This document shows, in pieces, positions 44,169 to 56,099 of a stretch of 64,000 nt of DNA. Where the stretch lies: assembly GCF_026210795.1 (NCBI RefSeq), contig NC_089443.1, forward strand, positions 186,001 to 250,000. Reading direction: 5' to 3'. Position numbers and translations under genes: made by a program. Every line of letters starts with the position of its first letter. The first letter of the stretch is position 1. The notes under the pieces were generated by a model. That model ran no database searches, was not told where the DNA came from, and was given only the letters and a program-made list of their open reading frames with translations. The stretch comes from Rhizophagus irregularis (taxonomy: Eukaryota > Glomeromycota > Glomeromycetes > Glomerales > Glomeraceae).

Positions 44169-44470
44169 ATTTCCCTAAACCTAAACCTAAACCCTAATCT
44201 CTAATCCCTAATCCTATCCCCCAATCCCCAATCCCTACTAGCTCCTAACCTCTAACCGTAACCCCAGCAAATAGTTTTTGTATAAATTTGTACCAAATGG
44301 GCTCATCCATATATAATTGGCTCTAGATTGGCTTAAATTTGGATTATTTTTTGCATAAATTTGAGCTAATTCCGAGCAAATGAGCCCGTTTGGTATAAAT
44401 TTATACAAAAACTATTTACTGGGAACATAATCTTATTCCTAATCCTAACCTAACGCCAACACTACCCTAA
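44169..44470. repeat. Degenerate telomere-like (CCCTAA-type) DNA split by a MITE
   Basis: 44169-44262 reads CCCTAAACCTAAACCTAAAC, CCTAATCTCTAATCCCTAAT and similar; after the MITE, 44435-44470 resumes with CCTAATCCTAACCTAACGCC. Looks like an old interstitial telomeric or subtelomeric tract; strand sense is CCCTAA on plus. Confidence 0.6.
44263..44423. mobile_element. Foldback MITE, 161 bp, with 42-bp inverted termini
   Basis: CCCAGCAAATAGTTTTTGTA at the left and CCCAGTAAATAGTTTTTGTA at the right (reverse complement) extend over about 42 bp with three mismatches, to GGGCTC. AAC flanks both sides (44260-44262 and 44424-44426). It splits the telomere-like tract. Confidence 0.82.
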
Positions 44471-45000
44471 TTGAATGTCATAATTCTAATTCAAACCATC
44501 ATGATTTCTTTTTCCGATTTTGATTCATTGGAGTGATTAGACAATTAGCACTATTATATTATTTAATAAAGTAATGGATAACGAAATATAAAGTTGATAC
44601 AATCAACTGAAAGCTAAGTTTGGGAATGTGCAGTATATTATTTATATAATATAAAATCAGTAAAGGTCATTCGTCTAAAAATGTAATTGCGAAATTCAAT
44701 TCATCTTAAAGAAACCTTTATTGCATGTAAACTTTACTACAAATTACGAAACATGAGAAATTGTTTAATAAATTTAAATCCATAATATAACTAACAATCG
44801 ATCAGTGCTTGTGCTCGTGAAATTACGCGTTTTACTTTCCATGATCATGATTAGGTAATTAATTGGATATTAAAAAATTCTTGGGTTACTATCCCACCAC
44901 ATCCCTACGTTTAGTGGTTAGTGGCTAGTGGGTATACCGGGTTTTGAAAATAAATAAATGCGGAGCGAAGCGAAGGACAATATATGTCTACGCACTATGA
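44471..45000. other. Intergenic with a dispersed GGAGCGAAGCGAAGGAC motif
   Basis: GCGGAGCGAAGCGAAGGAC at about 44960 matches the two blocks near 28.3 and 28.8 kb. No gene. Confidence 0.45.
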
Positions 45001-47093
45001 AAAAAAAATCGATCACGTGAATTTCTGCCCGCCACGTGATCGTCACCCAATGAAATCGCAAATTTAGTTTTTCGTTCCGGACTTCCCGTTTTCTAGTAAT
45101 AGTATCTATTGCATTAACTTTTTAGTTACTCCGAAATGACAACTCTCGGCACCATAATTTTTACGGATACAAAATATACGAAAATTCGATTTGAATGAAT
45201 CTGTTTTCGACAAAAAATATAAAAAAATTATTTTTATTGGCGCAAACTTTAAAATCATGTGCGCATTTTCCGCTTAAACAAATTTGAAAGATAAATACAA
45301 AAAAAAAAATTTTTTATATACGCTTTATATATGAAATTAAAATTATAATAATTATAATATGCGCGCACAAAAAAAAAAATTATTTATTACTAAATGTTAA
45401 ATGTCATTATATATTTACATGTAAAGATGCTTATTTACAATTTATTAACGAAAATTATAAATTCATTCTTGAGAATTTACTATATTTCCCATCCGTCTTG
45501 CTTTTATATTTTTATATTGATTATATTGATCCATTCAAAATCTTCTACATCGTGGCCATTGATAAAATCATTAGTAGAAAGAGAAAATTTTTTAAAGGGT
45601 TCGACCGTACAAGTTGAAAGGTTTTTGATATCCGTCAAACTATCCGGCCAAAAATAAATGTTTCTTTTTTTTTTAATAAAAAATTTTCATACTGTAGCAC
45701 CAGCATCAATCTAATCAGATATAATCCTAAATCAAATAAAAAAGGAAATATCTCATTGATCGATCTATAACTTACCGTACGCCACAATAGTATCATTGCA
45801 GCTTTGATCCGAAATGAAAAAAACTTAGTAAAAAAAATAATAATCATGCTTTATTCAGTGTAGCACTGCAGCATCAATAAACAACTTACAACAATACGTA
45901 TCGTAAAAGAATTTACTTGGCGAAAAATTTTTTTTTTGGTTTTTTTAAATAATATAAATCTAAAAATTACAAAAAAATTAACTATGGTAAGTGGGGAATT
46001 CCCCCGCATATAGCAAAAAAGCTAGTTATCTATATCGAAAAGATGTTTCCAAATTTCCACAAAATAATTATAGTCCCTTTCCAAATGGGATTCTAAATAG
46101 AGTTCCATTTTACTAATGACTTTTCTTTGTCAATAGAGAATTCCATACTTCTAATAGCTTTTCTTTGTCGATAAATTGTGGAATATGCAGAGTGCCAATC
46201 ATTATCATACTATTGCGCAGGCCCAATTTACATCATTGCGCTGTAGGCTATAGCAAATAAACAATTATTAGCTGTTTTTTATTATGTATGAAGGAGTTTT
46301 TTTTTCCCATGGATTGGCCGCATCAGATCGCATCACGGTTAAAGTATAATGGTTTTTTTTTAAATTTTAATTTTTTTTAATATGTTTTTTTTTTGTTAAA
46401 TTTTTTTTTTTAAAAAAAATACCGTTTTTTTCCGGTTCTTGTAGACCGAAATTTTTTTTTTCATTTTTTTTTTCAAACTAAATTGATTTTAATTGGTTTT
46501 CTAAACAAAATAATTTTTTTTAAAATTTTTCTTAAAATATTTTAATTTTCGGTTCTCATATTATCCTCTTATTTTTTATTCCCTTATTAATTATTACTAA
46601 TAAAAAAGATTTTTTACTAATTTTTTTTTTATTGTTCGTTTTTTTATTGTTTTTATCCATATATAATTAACACTAAGTTTACCTAAATATAGATCAAAAA
46701 TTTTATTGTTATTGATTTATTTAAACTCATTTATTCGATTGCAATGCACAAATACAGCTAGAATTTTTTCTGTTTAACCTCCGTGAAATTGGTAAATCTT
46801 TTCTTATACTTATACTTTCAATGCACATCATACTGACACGCCGTCGGAGTTCAAAACATAATGCATTTTATTAAGTTTCGTAAATTTCTTTTTTCGAGTT
46901 CCTAAAGAATGGGTTCTTCACGTTGATGTACATAATGCATGGTTCTAAAGTCCTTTTTAGATGTAGTGCCCATCACTGCTACGTAAATGCACATAACAAT
47001 TTATAATTTGCATACAGATCACGTGACTAAAAAAATGAATATTCTTTGTAAAATATCATTTGGCTAGTTGTAACGATTGTACCTGAATTTATT
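45001..47093. other. AT-rich intergenic DNA, upstream of the second kinase gene
   Basis: 45008-45055 has paired ATCACGTG / CACGTGAT words. 45394-45657 and 45635-45847 are overlapping frames on opposite strands and probably chance. 46280-46660 is T-homopolymer-rich. A CACGTG E-box sits at 47020-47025. Confidence 0.4.
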
Positions 47094-47104
47094 TATATAA
47101 ATAG
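47094..47104 (+). promoter_or_regulatory. TATA box of the kinase-Sel1 gene
   Basis: TATATAAATAG lies 145 bp before the start codon, an unusually good consensus match, with CACGTG about 70 bp further upstream. Position implies a long 5' leader. Confidence 0.55.
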
Positions 47105-47248
47105 AGGTCGTCAATGCCGAAGAGCAAAATAAAAAAAACGACACAAGAAGTTATTTCTTTCCTTTCTGCTTAATTTTAGCTATAAATAAACTATTTTCTG
47201 TACAAAAAGATTTATTCTTTGTTATCTACCATACTCCCATAATCTACA

Positions 47249-50052
47249 ATGTCTAATAATATCGAAATACAAGACAACGAACATAAAATTGAATTTATTA
47301 ATTGGATTGAGGAAGCCATTGATAAAGAATATTATAAACTTTATGAATATGAGAATTTTCATAATATTCAAGAAATTGGTTCCAGCGTATTCGGAAAAGT
47401 TTATCGTGCGAATTGGAAAAATTCAGAACAATACGTAGCATTGAAATCTTTTTTTAATCTTAATGACGTCGCTGTCAAAGAAATAATTCATGAGGTAATT
47501 AAGAAATATGATAATATCACTACTTCAATAATTTTTTGTAATATATACTTATTATTAAATTTATATTTATTATATATAGCTTAAGCTTCAAAGAGAAATC
47601 CAATTTCATGATAATATTATTAAATTTCACGGAATTGCAAAATTTGAGTCAGGTATAATAAAATTATCCAACGATAATATTATTCGATCAATTTTTTAAC
47701 GTAATAATTAATAAATTAATTATTTCTTTATTTCTTTAATTCGTTAGACGATCAAGATGATTTATTAAAAAAATATTTGCTAGTTATGGAATATGCCGAT
47801 TCTGGCACTCTTAAAGATTATTTAAAGAAAAATTTCAATAACCTTACCTGGGACGATAAATATAACATGGCGCATCAATTATCTTCTGCCGTGTCGTGCT
47901 TACATGATGAAGGGATCGTACATCGTGATTTGGTAATTACATTAATTTCTAATAAGAATTAATTATATTTTTTTAAATTTATTATTAATTTTAAATATTT
48001 TATATAATTAATAGCATCCTGGTAATATATTGGTTCATAGAAACACAATAAAGGTGGCCGATTTTGGGTTATCAAAAAGAATCGGATTAGCGTCCAACCA
48101 ATTAAAATCATTTGGAATAATTCCTTACGTCGATCCAATAATTTTTAGTAAACGAGGATCTAATAAAAATTCAACACAATTATCCTCATATAATGAAAAG
48201 AGCGACATTTACAGTATTGGAGTATTGTTATGGGTGATATCTAGCGGTCAAACTCCCTTTTCTACTGAAGAATATGATACTGATTTGGCTTTAGAAATTT
48301 CGCAAGGTCTTAGAGAAAGTCCTATTCCTGGTACACCTGAGCATTATAGAAAACTTTATACCGGTAAATAATGTTCTTAATTTTTTTTTTCAATATATTA
48401 TAATTTATTTCTTACTAAATTATATATACTTTTTAGATTGTTGGGATGGTGAGCCGGATAAACGACCAACCATAGGCCAGGTAGTAAAAAGTTTTAAAGA
48501 AATAATGACTACAAAACCTATTAGTATAACAGGAAATCAACAAGAGATTAATCTAACTAATATTATTACTTCTTCAAATGCTTCGAGTGCCAGTAATTCA
48601 TACAATGGAGAAATGTTTCAAAATTTTAATAGACCAAATGACAAAGATATATTAATCCCTATAACAACAAATGAACAAAGTATTTCATCCAAAAAGAATT
48701 TAAAAATAATAATTAATGAAATAGTGGAACATATCACTGAATTATTTAATGAAGGAAATGATGCATACAAATATATTATTGATTATTTCAATAGTAATAG
48801 TCATAATATAAAATCACAAGAAATTTATAATTGGTTGATAGATAATCAAAATGATTTGGATTCAATTTTCTTACTTGGATATTTTAATTACGTAGGAATT
48901 GAAACTAGTGAAAATCTAAATCAAGCGTTTAATCTATTTATTAAAGCATCAGAACAAGATCATACAGTGTCTCAATTTTACGTTGGATTATGTTACGAAT
49001 TTGGATATGGAACCGAAAAAAATGAAAAGTTATCATCTGAATTTTTTGAAAAAATATTTAATAAGAATTGCCCGACTTCATACTTTGGAGGAATGTCTCA
49101 TTTTATTCAAAATTTTAATAAAACGAATACGAAAGATAAATCCAACTCTATAGCAACGAATAAACAAATAATTAATGAAAACATTTCATCAAAAAAGAAT
49201 TTAAAGATAGTAATTAAAAAAATAGTAGAATTTGTCTTTAAATTAGTTAATTTAGGAAAAGAAGCACACGATTATATTATTGATTATATTAATAATGATC
49301 ATAATATAAAATTGCAAGAAATTTATAATTGGTTGTTAAATAATCAAAATGATAATGATTTGGATTCAATTTTCTTACTTGGATATTTTAATTACGTAGA
49401 AATTGAAACTAGTGGAAATCCAAATCAAGCGTTCGATCTATTTATTAAAGCATCAAAGCAAGATCATACAGTGTCTCAATTTTACGTTGGATTATGTTAC
49501 GAATTTGGATATGGAACCGAAAAAAATGAAGAGTTAGCTTTTAAATTTTTTGAAAAAGTAGCTAATAAGAATTATCCATCAGGAATAAATTATCTTGGTT
49601 ATTTTTACGAAAGAGGAATGGGGATTGAAAAAGATTTAAAAAGAGCTGCCTCTTTATATGAAAAAGCAGCAAATTTAGGAAATATTTTAGCTCAATATAA
49701 CATTGCTATAATGTATATGAATGGATATGGTATTGATAAAGATGATAACAAGGCATTTGAATTATCTAAACAATCAGTTGAAGGAGAATTTATCGGTGGA
49801 ATAAGATTATTAGGATATTGTTATAGTTACGGAATTGGAACTAGTATTAATAAACAAAAAGCATTTGAATTATATCAACAGGCAGCAGATTTAGGAGATA
49901 CGGTTGCTCAAAATAATCTTGGTGATATGTATGAAACAGGGGATGGAATTTGGAAAGATATAGATAAAGCAAGGTACTGGTTTGGACAATCTGCTAAACA
50001 AGGAGATCAAGAAGCTCAGGATAGATTGAAAAAATTACTTAATCTTATATGA
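47249..50052 (+). CDS. TKL kinase with Sel1 repeats, 822 aa
   Basis: Five exons join in phase: 47249-47494, 47580-47652, 47748-47932, 48015-48363 and 48437-50052. Kinase domain, residues about 30-310: IGSSVFGKVYRANW (nucleotide loop), YVALKSF (catalytic lysine present), REIQFHDNIIKFHG (helix C), LLVMEYADSGTLKDYL (hinge), GIVHRDLHPGNIL (HRD intact), KVADFGLSKR (DFG intact), SDIYSIGVLLWVISSGQTPF, CWDGEPDKRPTI. It is therefore probably active, likely as a Ser/Thr or dual-specificity kinase of the tyrosine-kinase-like class. After an N/S-rich linker come two near-identical 167-codon blocks (from 48688 and 49189), each with a helical segment and Sel1-type units (SIFLLGYFNYV, HTVSQFYVGLCYEFGYGTEK). 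Four more Sel1 repeats follow, to the end (FELYQQAADLGDTVAQNNLG). Exon layout and kinase sequence are parallel to the 19.9-kb gene, so they are paralogues. A TATA box lies upstream. Confidence 0.88.
48688..49689 (+). repeat. Intragenic tandem duplication, 501-bp unit
   Basis: The block from 48688 and the block from 49189 are exactly 501 nt apart (167 codons, frame kept). Long stretches such as GATTTGGATTCAATTTTCTT and CATACAGTGTCTCAATTTTA are shared. The second copy continues into normal Sel1 repeats; the first is interrupted by a SYFGGMSHFIQN linker. Confidence 0.85.
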
Positions 50053-51734
50053 ATTACTTTTTAAGTTAGATTTATTTGAAATTAATAATTTTACGCAGTT
50101 ATGTTTTTTATATAGTAGTTTATGTAATGTCTATGACCTTGTATATATCCAATATATCCAAATATAAATTTTTGGGAAAATGTATATCTCGCTCCCCGGT
50201 ATGATGTTAAAATTTCGCATCCTGTAATAAAAAAATAAGTTCTTAATATACAAACTTTTTTAAAAAATGTCTACTATATGTATTTTCCCCTGCTCTGAAT
50301 ATCATTTTTGACTTTATTTGACAAAACTTTTTTTTTCGGGGTTTTTTTTCGTTAAATCACGTGACTTATTAATTCTGGCCAGAATTCATACAAAATTTCC
50401 TTTTTTTAGGAATAAAGACGAGAATTAAACATCGCACGTGGGGCGACCCTAAATTTTTTATATAAATTTTTATATGTCTATAATAATATACGTATATTTT
50501 ATTTGATTTTTATTTAAATATGTATAAAAATATTATAATAATTATCTTTATATAATTTGTATCGGTATTAATATATTTTATATATCGTATTCAAACGCAA
50601 CAAATAATCAGTAGTTTTTTTTTTGGAAAATTTGAATTTTTTTTTTAACTAGCTTTTATAAATAAATAATTTGTCTTATTTTTTTAAAAAAATCTTAGAT
50701 AAAGATCTTTTCCTTATCTTGAAAGGGTTTAGAATGGTAAAGATTTAAAATATTTGTATAATATGACGAATAAATTTTTTCGCGGGTAATTTTTAATATT
50801 AAATTTTTTTTTGCGTCCACCAGTTATCACGTTTCGTTACATTTCTTAAATAATATCAGATAAATCGGAAAAGAAAAAATCTAACTTGTTATAAAAGTTG
50901 CCTGCCAGTATCGAAATTTTCAGCGTTAAAAAAAAAATCACCAAATAGGCGCATCTTAGGTAATGACATTTCATGTGGTGGTATGCGATATTTGCGGTGG
51001 CGATCAACAATACTGTACTTTTGATATCGTTGCAAAAAATACGTTTCAAGAATATTCCATAAATGTAATATTTCAATAATTTTTTCGAAATCTAGAAATC
51101 ATTTATTAAATTAATTATAAAATTGATAATTACATATTTTATTGCGGTTTTCGAAATCGGCAAAAATTTTTTTAATAAATAAATATCAGCTGCGGAATTA
51201 TTACGAAAAGTGATCATGTGGACATATAAACTATAAATGTTATCATGTTCAAAATATTTTTTGCCGTTTGTTTCGTATTTTCGCTAGCAGTATATAACTT
51301 GGTGGTTTCAATTCCTACATAATCGATTTCTATAACCGATTTTCAACTTCTTTTTCATGGAATTCATATTAATATATTAGTGGTTACCGTATTAAAAAGT
51401 GACGCGATCAGAACACAAAATAATTGACCATTAATTATTTGGAATAACTTTTTGAATATAATTTGTATGGTTATTTTCGGTTATTTCCGGTTTATCGTTA
51501 TAATTGATTAACAAATCACCTGATCACACTAATTCGAAAACCAACAATAATAACAACGCATTTTTTAACAAAACAAAGTAGACGACAAATAACTTCTTGA
51601 AAAGTATTGTTTCTGATAATGTATGTAAAATCATGATGTTGTTATCAGTTTTTAATTGTACCCTTAAACTTTTCCTTTACCATCAGAGTTTTTGCATGAA
51701 ATGATGTCAGATATTGAGGAAGGTACATAATTAC
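50053..51734. other. Intergenic, no gene supported
   Basis: AT-rich. A perfect palindrome AATTCTGGCCAGAATT lies at 50371-50386, next to CACGTGA. The frame at 50846-51076 (minus) shows no family features. Confidence 0.4.
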
Positions 51735-51737
51735 ATA

Positions 51738-51875
51738 ACGGCTACGGTACATTTCGCCGAAAGCCATTTCGCCAAAAGGACGTTTCGCCGAAAAATAGGG
51801 CCAACATTATGCAGAATTATAAATAACTCAGGCCAGAGATTATTTTTCGGCGAAATGGCTTTCGGCGAAATGTCC
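51738..51875. mobile_element. Foldback element with TTTCGCCGAAA words, about 138 bp
   Basis: The left half TACATTTCGCCGAAAGCCAT faces ATGGCTTTCGGCGAAATGT in inverted orientation, with inner GCCGAAAAATA / TATTTTTCGGC also pairing. The left arm has one extra GTTTCGCC unit. Ends are not precisely defined, no duplication seen. A frame crossing it is chance. Confidence 0.72.
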
Positions 51876-51879
51876 AGAT

Positions 51880-52380
51880 ACCGAATATGGTTGAATATTT
51901 CTGTTCATACATCGTTTTAGTTGAATCTATATGAATATTTGTTTTTATTTTTTAATGACAGTAAAATTATTTTAATAGTATCATTAACAACTTTATAAAC
52001 TAGAAATTATTGAAATTAGTTCTGATAAATCCGATGAATGGATTGTGATATCTGATGGATCTGGAAAAAAAATTTAAAAAAATTCAATCGTTCGACCGGA
52101 TAATTTAATAGCCGAAACTAATATTTTTTAAAAGAAATATTAAAGAAAAAAATGGTACCGAAAAAAATTGGTTATTTAAAAAGATTTTTTGATTTTTTAT
52201 TTTTTTATTAAAGCCGGATAATTTGATTACCACTAATTAATTATCAAGCCGAACGTTTTTTTTAAATAATTTAAAAAATAATTAAAAAATAGTTTTTTTG
52301 TCTAAATTTAATAATTGTTGAAATATCGGGTCAGAAAGACATTTCCTTTAAAATAAACGAAGGTTTCTTTTTTTCTTTTT
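51880..52380. other. AT-rich intergenic DNA
   Basis: Nothing coding. TTAATTAT/GCCGGATAATTTGATTACC words occur loosely. Confidence 0.35.
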
Positions 52381-52760
52381 CTTTTCAGTTTTTTTTTGTT
52401 TTGGAACGTTACTGACGTTCCTTTCTTTAGGAATGTCTTTCTGGACCTGGACTTTAGCCTCTTAGAACTGGACTTGGAATTGTAAGAACTATAATTTTTT
52501 TTTATTTTTTAGGAATGTTGATAAACATTAAAATATTATTAACGTTTATTTTTAATTTTTTTTTTGTAAGAGCCCCCAGACACTTCGGAACGTAAATGGA
52601 AGGTAAGGTTACTTCTTTTAACGTTAGTAAACATTACTAACGTTAAATTTCTTAGGTTTCTTCTTTGTAGGAACCTTCCTTCAATCCTTCTAGTAATATC
52701 ATAGGAGCTTTGGGAATTGATAAACGTGATGTAGACACCTTTTTAATCACTATGATAGCC
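52380..52760 (+). ncRNA. Second micro-exon chain
   Basis: Acceptor TTTCTTTAG at 52430, exon 52431-52481 (GGACCTGGACTTTAGCCTCT within) with a GTAAG donor; acceptor TATTTTTTAG at 52512; exon ending at 52602 (GTAAATGGAAG) with donor GTAAGG; acceptor TTCTTTGTAG at 52670 and a following exon GAACCTTCCTTCAATCC. Intron 52603-52670 is clean; the 52482-52512 pair is too short to be an intron on its own. No reading frame crosses. Same style as 41.4-42.6 kb. Confidence 0.38.
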
Positions 52761-53002
52761 TTTTAAGTTTTATAAACATTATCATTTGTTAAGAATATTA
52801 AAATAAAAAAAATTTTTTTTTGATCAGCTATTACTCAATTACACTTCATACACAAAAATCAAATAAGCAAGGCCAATTACATTTGCTATAATAAAATGCA
52901 AAAATAAATGAAGTGCTATCTTATTCATGGTTTACAAAGATATTATGTGCAATCCCTCTTAAAAAATCAATAATAAATACTGTCAAAATGTGATTTCCAC
53001 GA
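52761..53002. other. Intergenic
   Basis: AT-rich, no feature. Confidence 0.4.
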
Positions 53003-54790
53003 TTAACATATAGGTGCTTCCCGATTAATAATCTGCAACTCTGTTGGCTGCCCTATATAAAAATTCTGGAAAAACTCCGAAGATTCAGAAAGATTTTTAA
53101 TAGAATCTTTACCTATCCTTTTTGGAAGTGATGTTGCTGGTTGAGAAATTTCAGCAAGTGTTAGATTCTTCTTATCACATTCCTTAATAACTTGCTTCTT
53201 TTTAGGTAAATTTGATTGTGAAGTTTCAGGAAGATTTTTCTTCTTTTTATCAAATTCTTTAATAATTTCTTGCCAGAATATTTGTAATTCCTTTATATGT
53301 TGTAAATGTTCTGTTTTTATCTGTAATGGAAAGAAATCATTAATAGTGCACAATTTTTTATTTAGTAGTAAAGAAGGTACATAGCCAGTTCCTCCTCCAG
53401 AACAAGCAGACTTTACTAAACAACAAAGTTAGGGCGCCTGAATTGAGAGCTTGGGTTGGTTACCAAACGAACAAATCCAGTAATTCTCATTAAGTGACCA
53501 CGACCAGTTTTAAGAGTTACCCACACTTTGCAAAATAAAAAATAAATGCACCTTATCTTTTACTGCAACAAAAATATCTGGTTCAAATAAGTTTTTAGCT
53601 GCATTTAAAAAGCGATTGTACCAGGTAATGTCAAAATTTTGCCATTTGTCCAAATCCAATGCTGATGAAGAGTTAGTTAGTGAGTTAAGTGAGAGAATAA
53701 TAATATCTTGGTTAAGATTCAAAAATCTGCGGTAAGTTGGAGAATTTTTTGATTCAATTAAGTAAGATATAAGAGCTAATAGTAGTTAATAGGTTAGTTA
53801 GAAGGTGAATGTTCTTTTTTGTTAAATATTTAGAATTCTTAGATTTATTCTTACCATCATATCCAATATAATTTTCAGTTATATTCATGATTCATTAACT
53901 TTTATATATTATAAAAAAAATAATATAAAATATTTGTGAAAAATGAAAAATAAAATATGTATTTGTAAAAATTAAAAGTATTTGTAAAAAGCAAAGCAGT
54001 ATTAGAGCAAAGAATTATTAGAGCAAAAAGTAAAGTTAAAAGCAAGTGAGAAATTAGGGATTTTAAATATAAAAAAAATCATATGACTCATTGACATGAA
54101 AAAAGCACTACCAAATACTCAGCTTTTGTCAGTCCAACCCATTATTACAAAAGATTATAAACTTTATATACGATCCATGTAAGGATGAATAAATATGGCT
54201 CACATTGCATAAATAGATTTGTAATAACATTTTTTCATATTAATCTAGAACAAACTAGATAAATCTCTCATCTAAACCACAATTAAATTATCAAGATAAT
54301 TCTAAAAATATGTTAAGACAATTATAAAAATTTTGATTTTATTATGATGAAAAAAAAAAGGATATTTTCTTGAAGTTGTTCAATTATGTATTGGTTGTCA
54401 TAACCGACAACAATACAATAGCAACTGATTTTCGTGTTTTATTCATAAAAACTTGAAACAGCTTCTGAAAGAGAATACTTGAAAAAGTTCTTGACTCACA
54501 ACAAAAACCAGGGTTCTTTACACTTTCTTTGTTACCAATCACGGCTCTAACTACAAATTCTTGTCCATTAATAAAAGTACGTGTTTTTTGGCCAGCGCGT
54601 ATGTGTATAATAAGTTCACCTCGTGAAGTCTACCAATAACGTGAAAAAGGACTATAATTCATACTTTCTGTAAGTTTCCCTGCTGAAACTAAAGTGACCA
54701 ACATTTTGTGTTTAGAGTCTGAAGGCCTTATTAATTTTCTCGCGTCCCAAGGAGATTTGGTAACATTTTCACTGGGAAAACAATATTATT
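53003..54790 (-). pseudogene. Decayed multi-copy AM-fungal gene, paralogue of the 5-kb locus
   Basis: Read right to left. 54400-54790 gives SPWDARKLIRPSDSKHKMLV and NYSPFSRYW, then an in-frame TAG and TSRGELIIHIRAGQKTRTFI, NGQEFVVRAVIGNKES. 53510-53722 gives LDKWQNFDITWYNRFLNAAK and EPDIFVAVKDKVHLFFILQ. A frame slip then leads to TGRGHLMRITGFVRLVTNPS and RRPNFVV. Another slip at about 53410 enters SACSGGGTGYVPSLLLNKKL, and 53003-53353 closes with a K/E-rich tail (WQEIIKEFDKKKKNLPETSQ) ending REAPIC. At least one stop and two slips, so non-functional. The SGGG-GYV block matches the 4945-5457 remnant. Function unknown; I cannot assign a domain. Confidence 0.5.
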
Positions 54791-55653
54791 TTTAAATACA
54801 AAATAAAAATATTTATTATTTGTATCTTTAAATTTATTAGATTTATTTAAATAGTTTATAATATCTCTTAGAGACTTCCAAGTCGATTAATTGAGAATCA
54901 CAAACTATTAAGCAATAAAAATTAATATCCAAAAGTACTATAAATACGTATATACTTCATTTAAATAATTGTCTATTATATTCTGTGATCTATTTAACCT
55001 TTTCAAAGTAACCTTTTCAGTAACTTTAGCAATTTTTTTTTATATCTGTAAATCTATCAAATGCATCACGATATATCAACAATATATTAATATTAGGATT
55101 TCTATTGATACATCCTTCTAGCTTTCCAAATGGTCACATTCTTTACATTATGAATCTTTATTATTTTATTATGAACAATTTTCGGTGTTTATTGTATCGG
55201 TACACTAAATTTGGTTCCTTTCTATTATAAGCTTAGAATTTTCGATAATTTTTATAAATAATTAAAAAAAGTAAATCTTACCATAAAAATTATTATTGCC
55301 ATTTTTCAAACATCGATTTGTAACATAAATAAACAAAAAAATTTTTTTTTTCATATTTTCGTGCTTAATAAAAGCCATTTTGTTAAAGTATAGATAAGTT
55401 ATATGAAAAAATGTACATTTAATAGATTTGATAAAATATAAAATAAATTATACATCCATTATCTCTTTTATAATCTATAATTGTTTACCTGTCCCATGAC
55501 TTTTACTATGCTATTAGAGATCTACAGTTGGATTGCAAACTTCAAGATCAAAATATCCATTGAGCAAGGAAGTTACCATCTTGAACTGATGATAGTCGAA
55601 CAGGTGCTTTTACAGTATGCTTTATACGTATTAGTCGTATTACGTATTTTAAG
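54791..55653. other. AT-rich intergenic DNA
   Basis: No supported gene; a frame starting at 55481 crosses into the following MITE and is chance. Confidence 0.4.
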
Positions 55654-56018
55654 TAGGGATTGGAACCGTCCAAAAAAACCTTAACCGGTTAAAAACCGGT
55701 TAACCAAGGGTCTTAACCGGTTAATAACCGGTTAATATTAAAAATATTTTAAAAACTTTTTTTACTGCAAATTGTACCAATTTTTGATTTTACTTGCATA
55801 CTTAGTTATAGGAAGACTATATATCACTAAAATTATTATAAATAAATAGAAAAAAATTCAGCATTAAAACTTCAAGTTTAGGAACACGTGGCCGCAATTT
55901 ACATATCTCTGGGCCGCATTATATAAATCTGACTAGGATTATGATAAATATAGTTTTAACCGGTTAACCGTCTTAACCAGTTAATTAACCGGTTAACATT
56001 AACCGGTTCCAATCCCTA
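55654..56018. mobile_element. hAT-like MITE, 365 bp, AACCGGTT words, 8-bp duplication
   Basis: Termini TAGGGATTGGAACCG (left) and CGGTTCCAATCCCTA (right) are perfect inverted repeats, flanked by ATTTTAAG at 55646-55653 and 56019-56026. The palindromic word TTAACCGGTTAA occurs about nine times, clustered within 110 bp of each end, as expected for transposase-binding arrays. Confidence 0.93.
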
Positions 56019-56099
56019 ATTTTAAGTTCTTCAAATATTAAACGGGGACATAGAAAATGCTAGTGATTCAATAAAAAATTCGAAGAATTATCAATTAAA

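Noticed and set aside
51714..51920. 68-codon frame at 51714
   Set aside because: Crosses the TTTCGCC foldback element; residues mirror the repeat.
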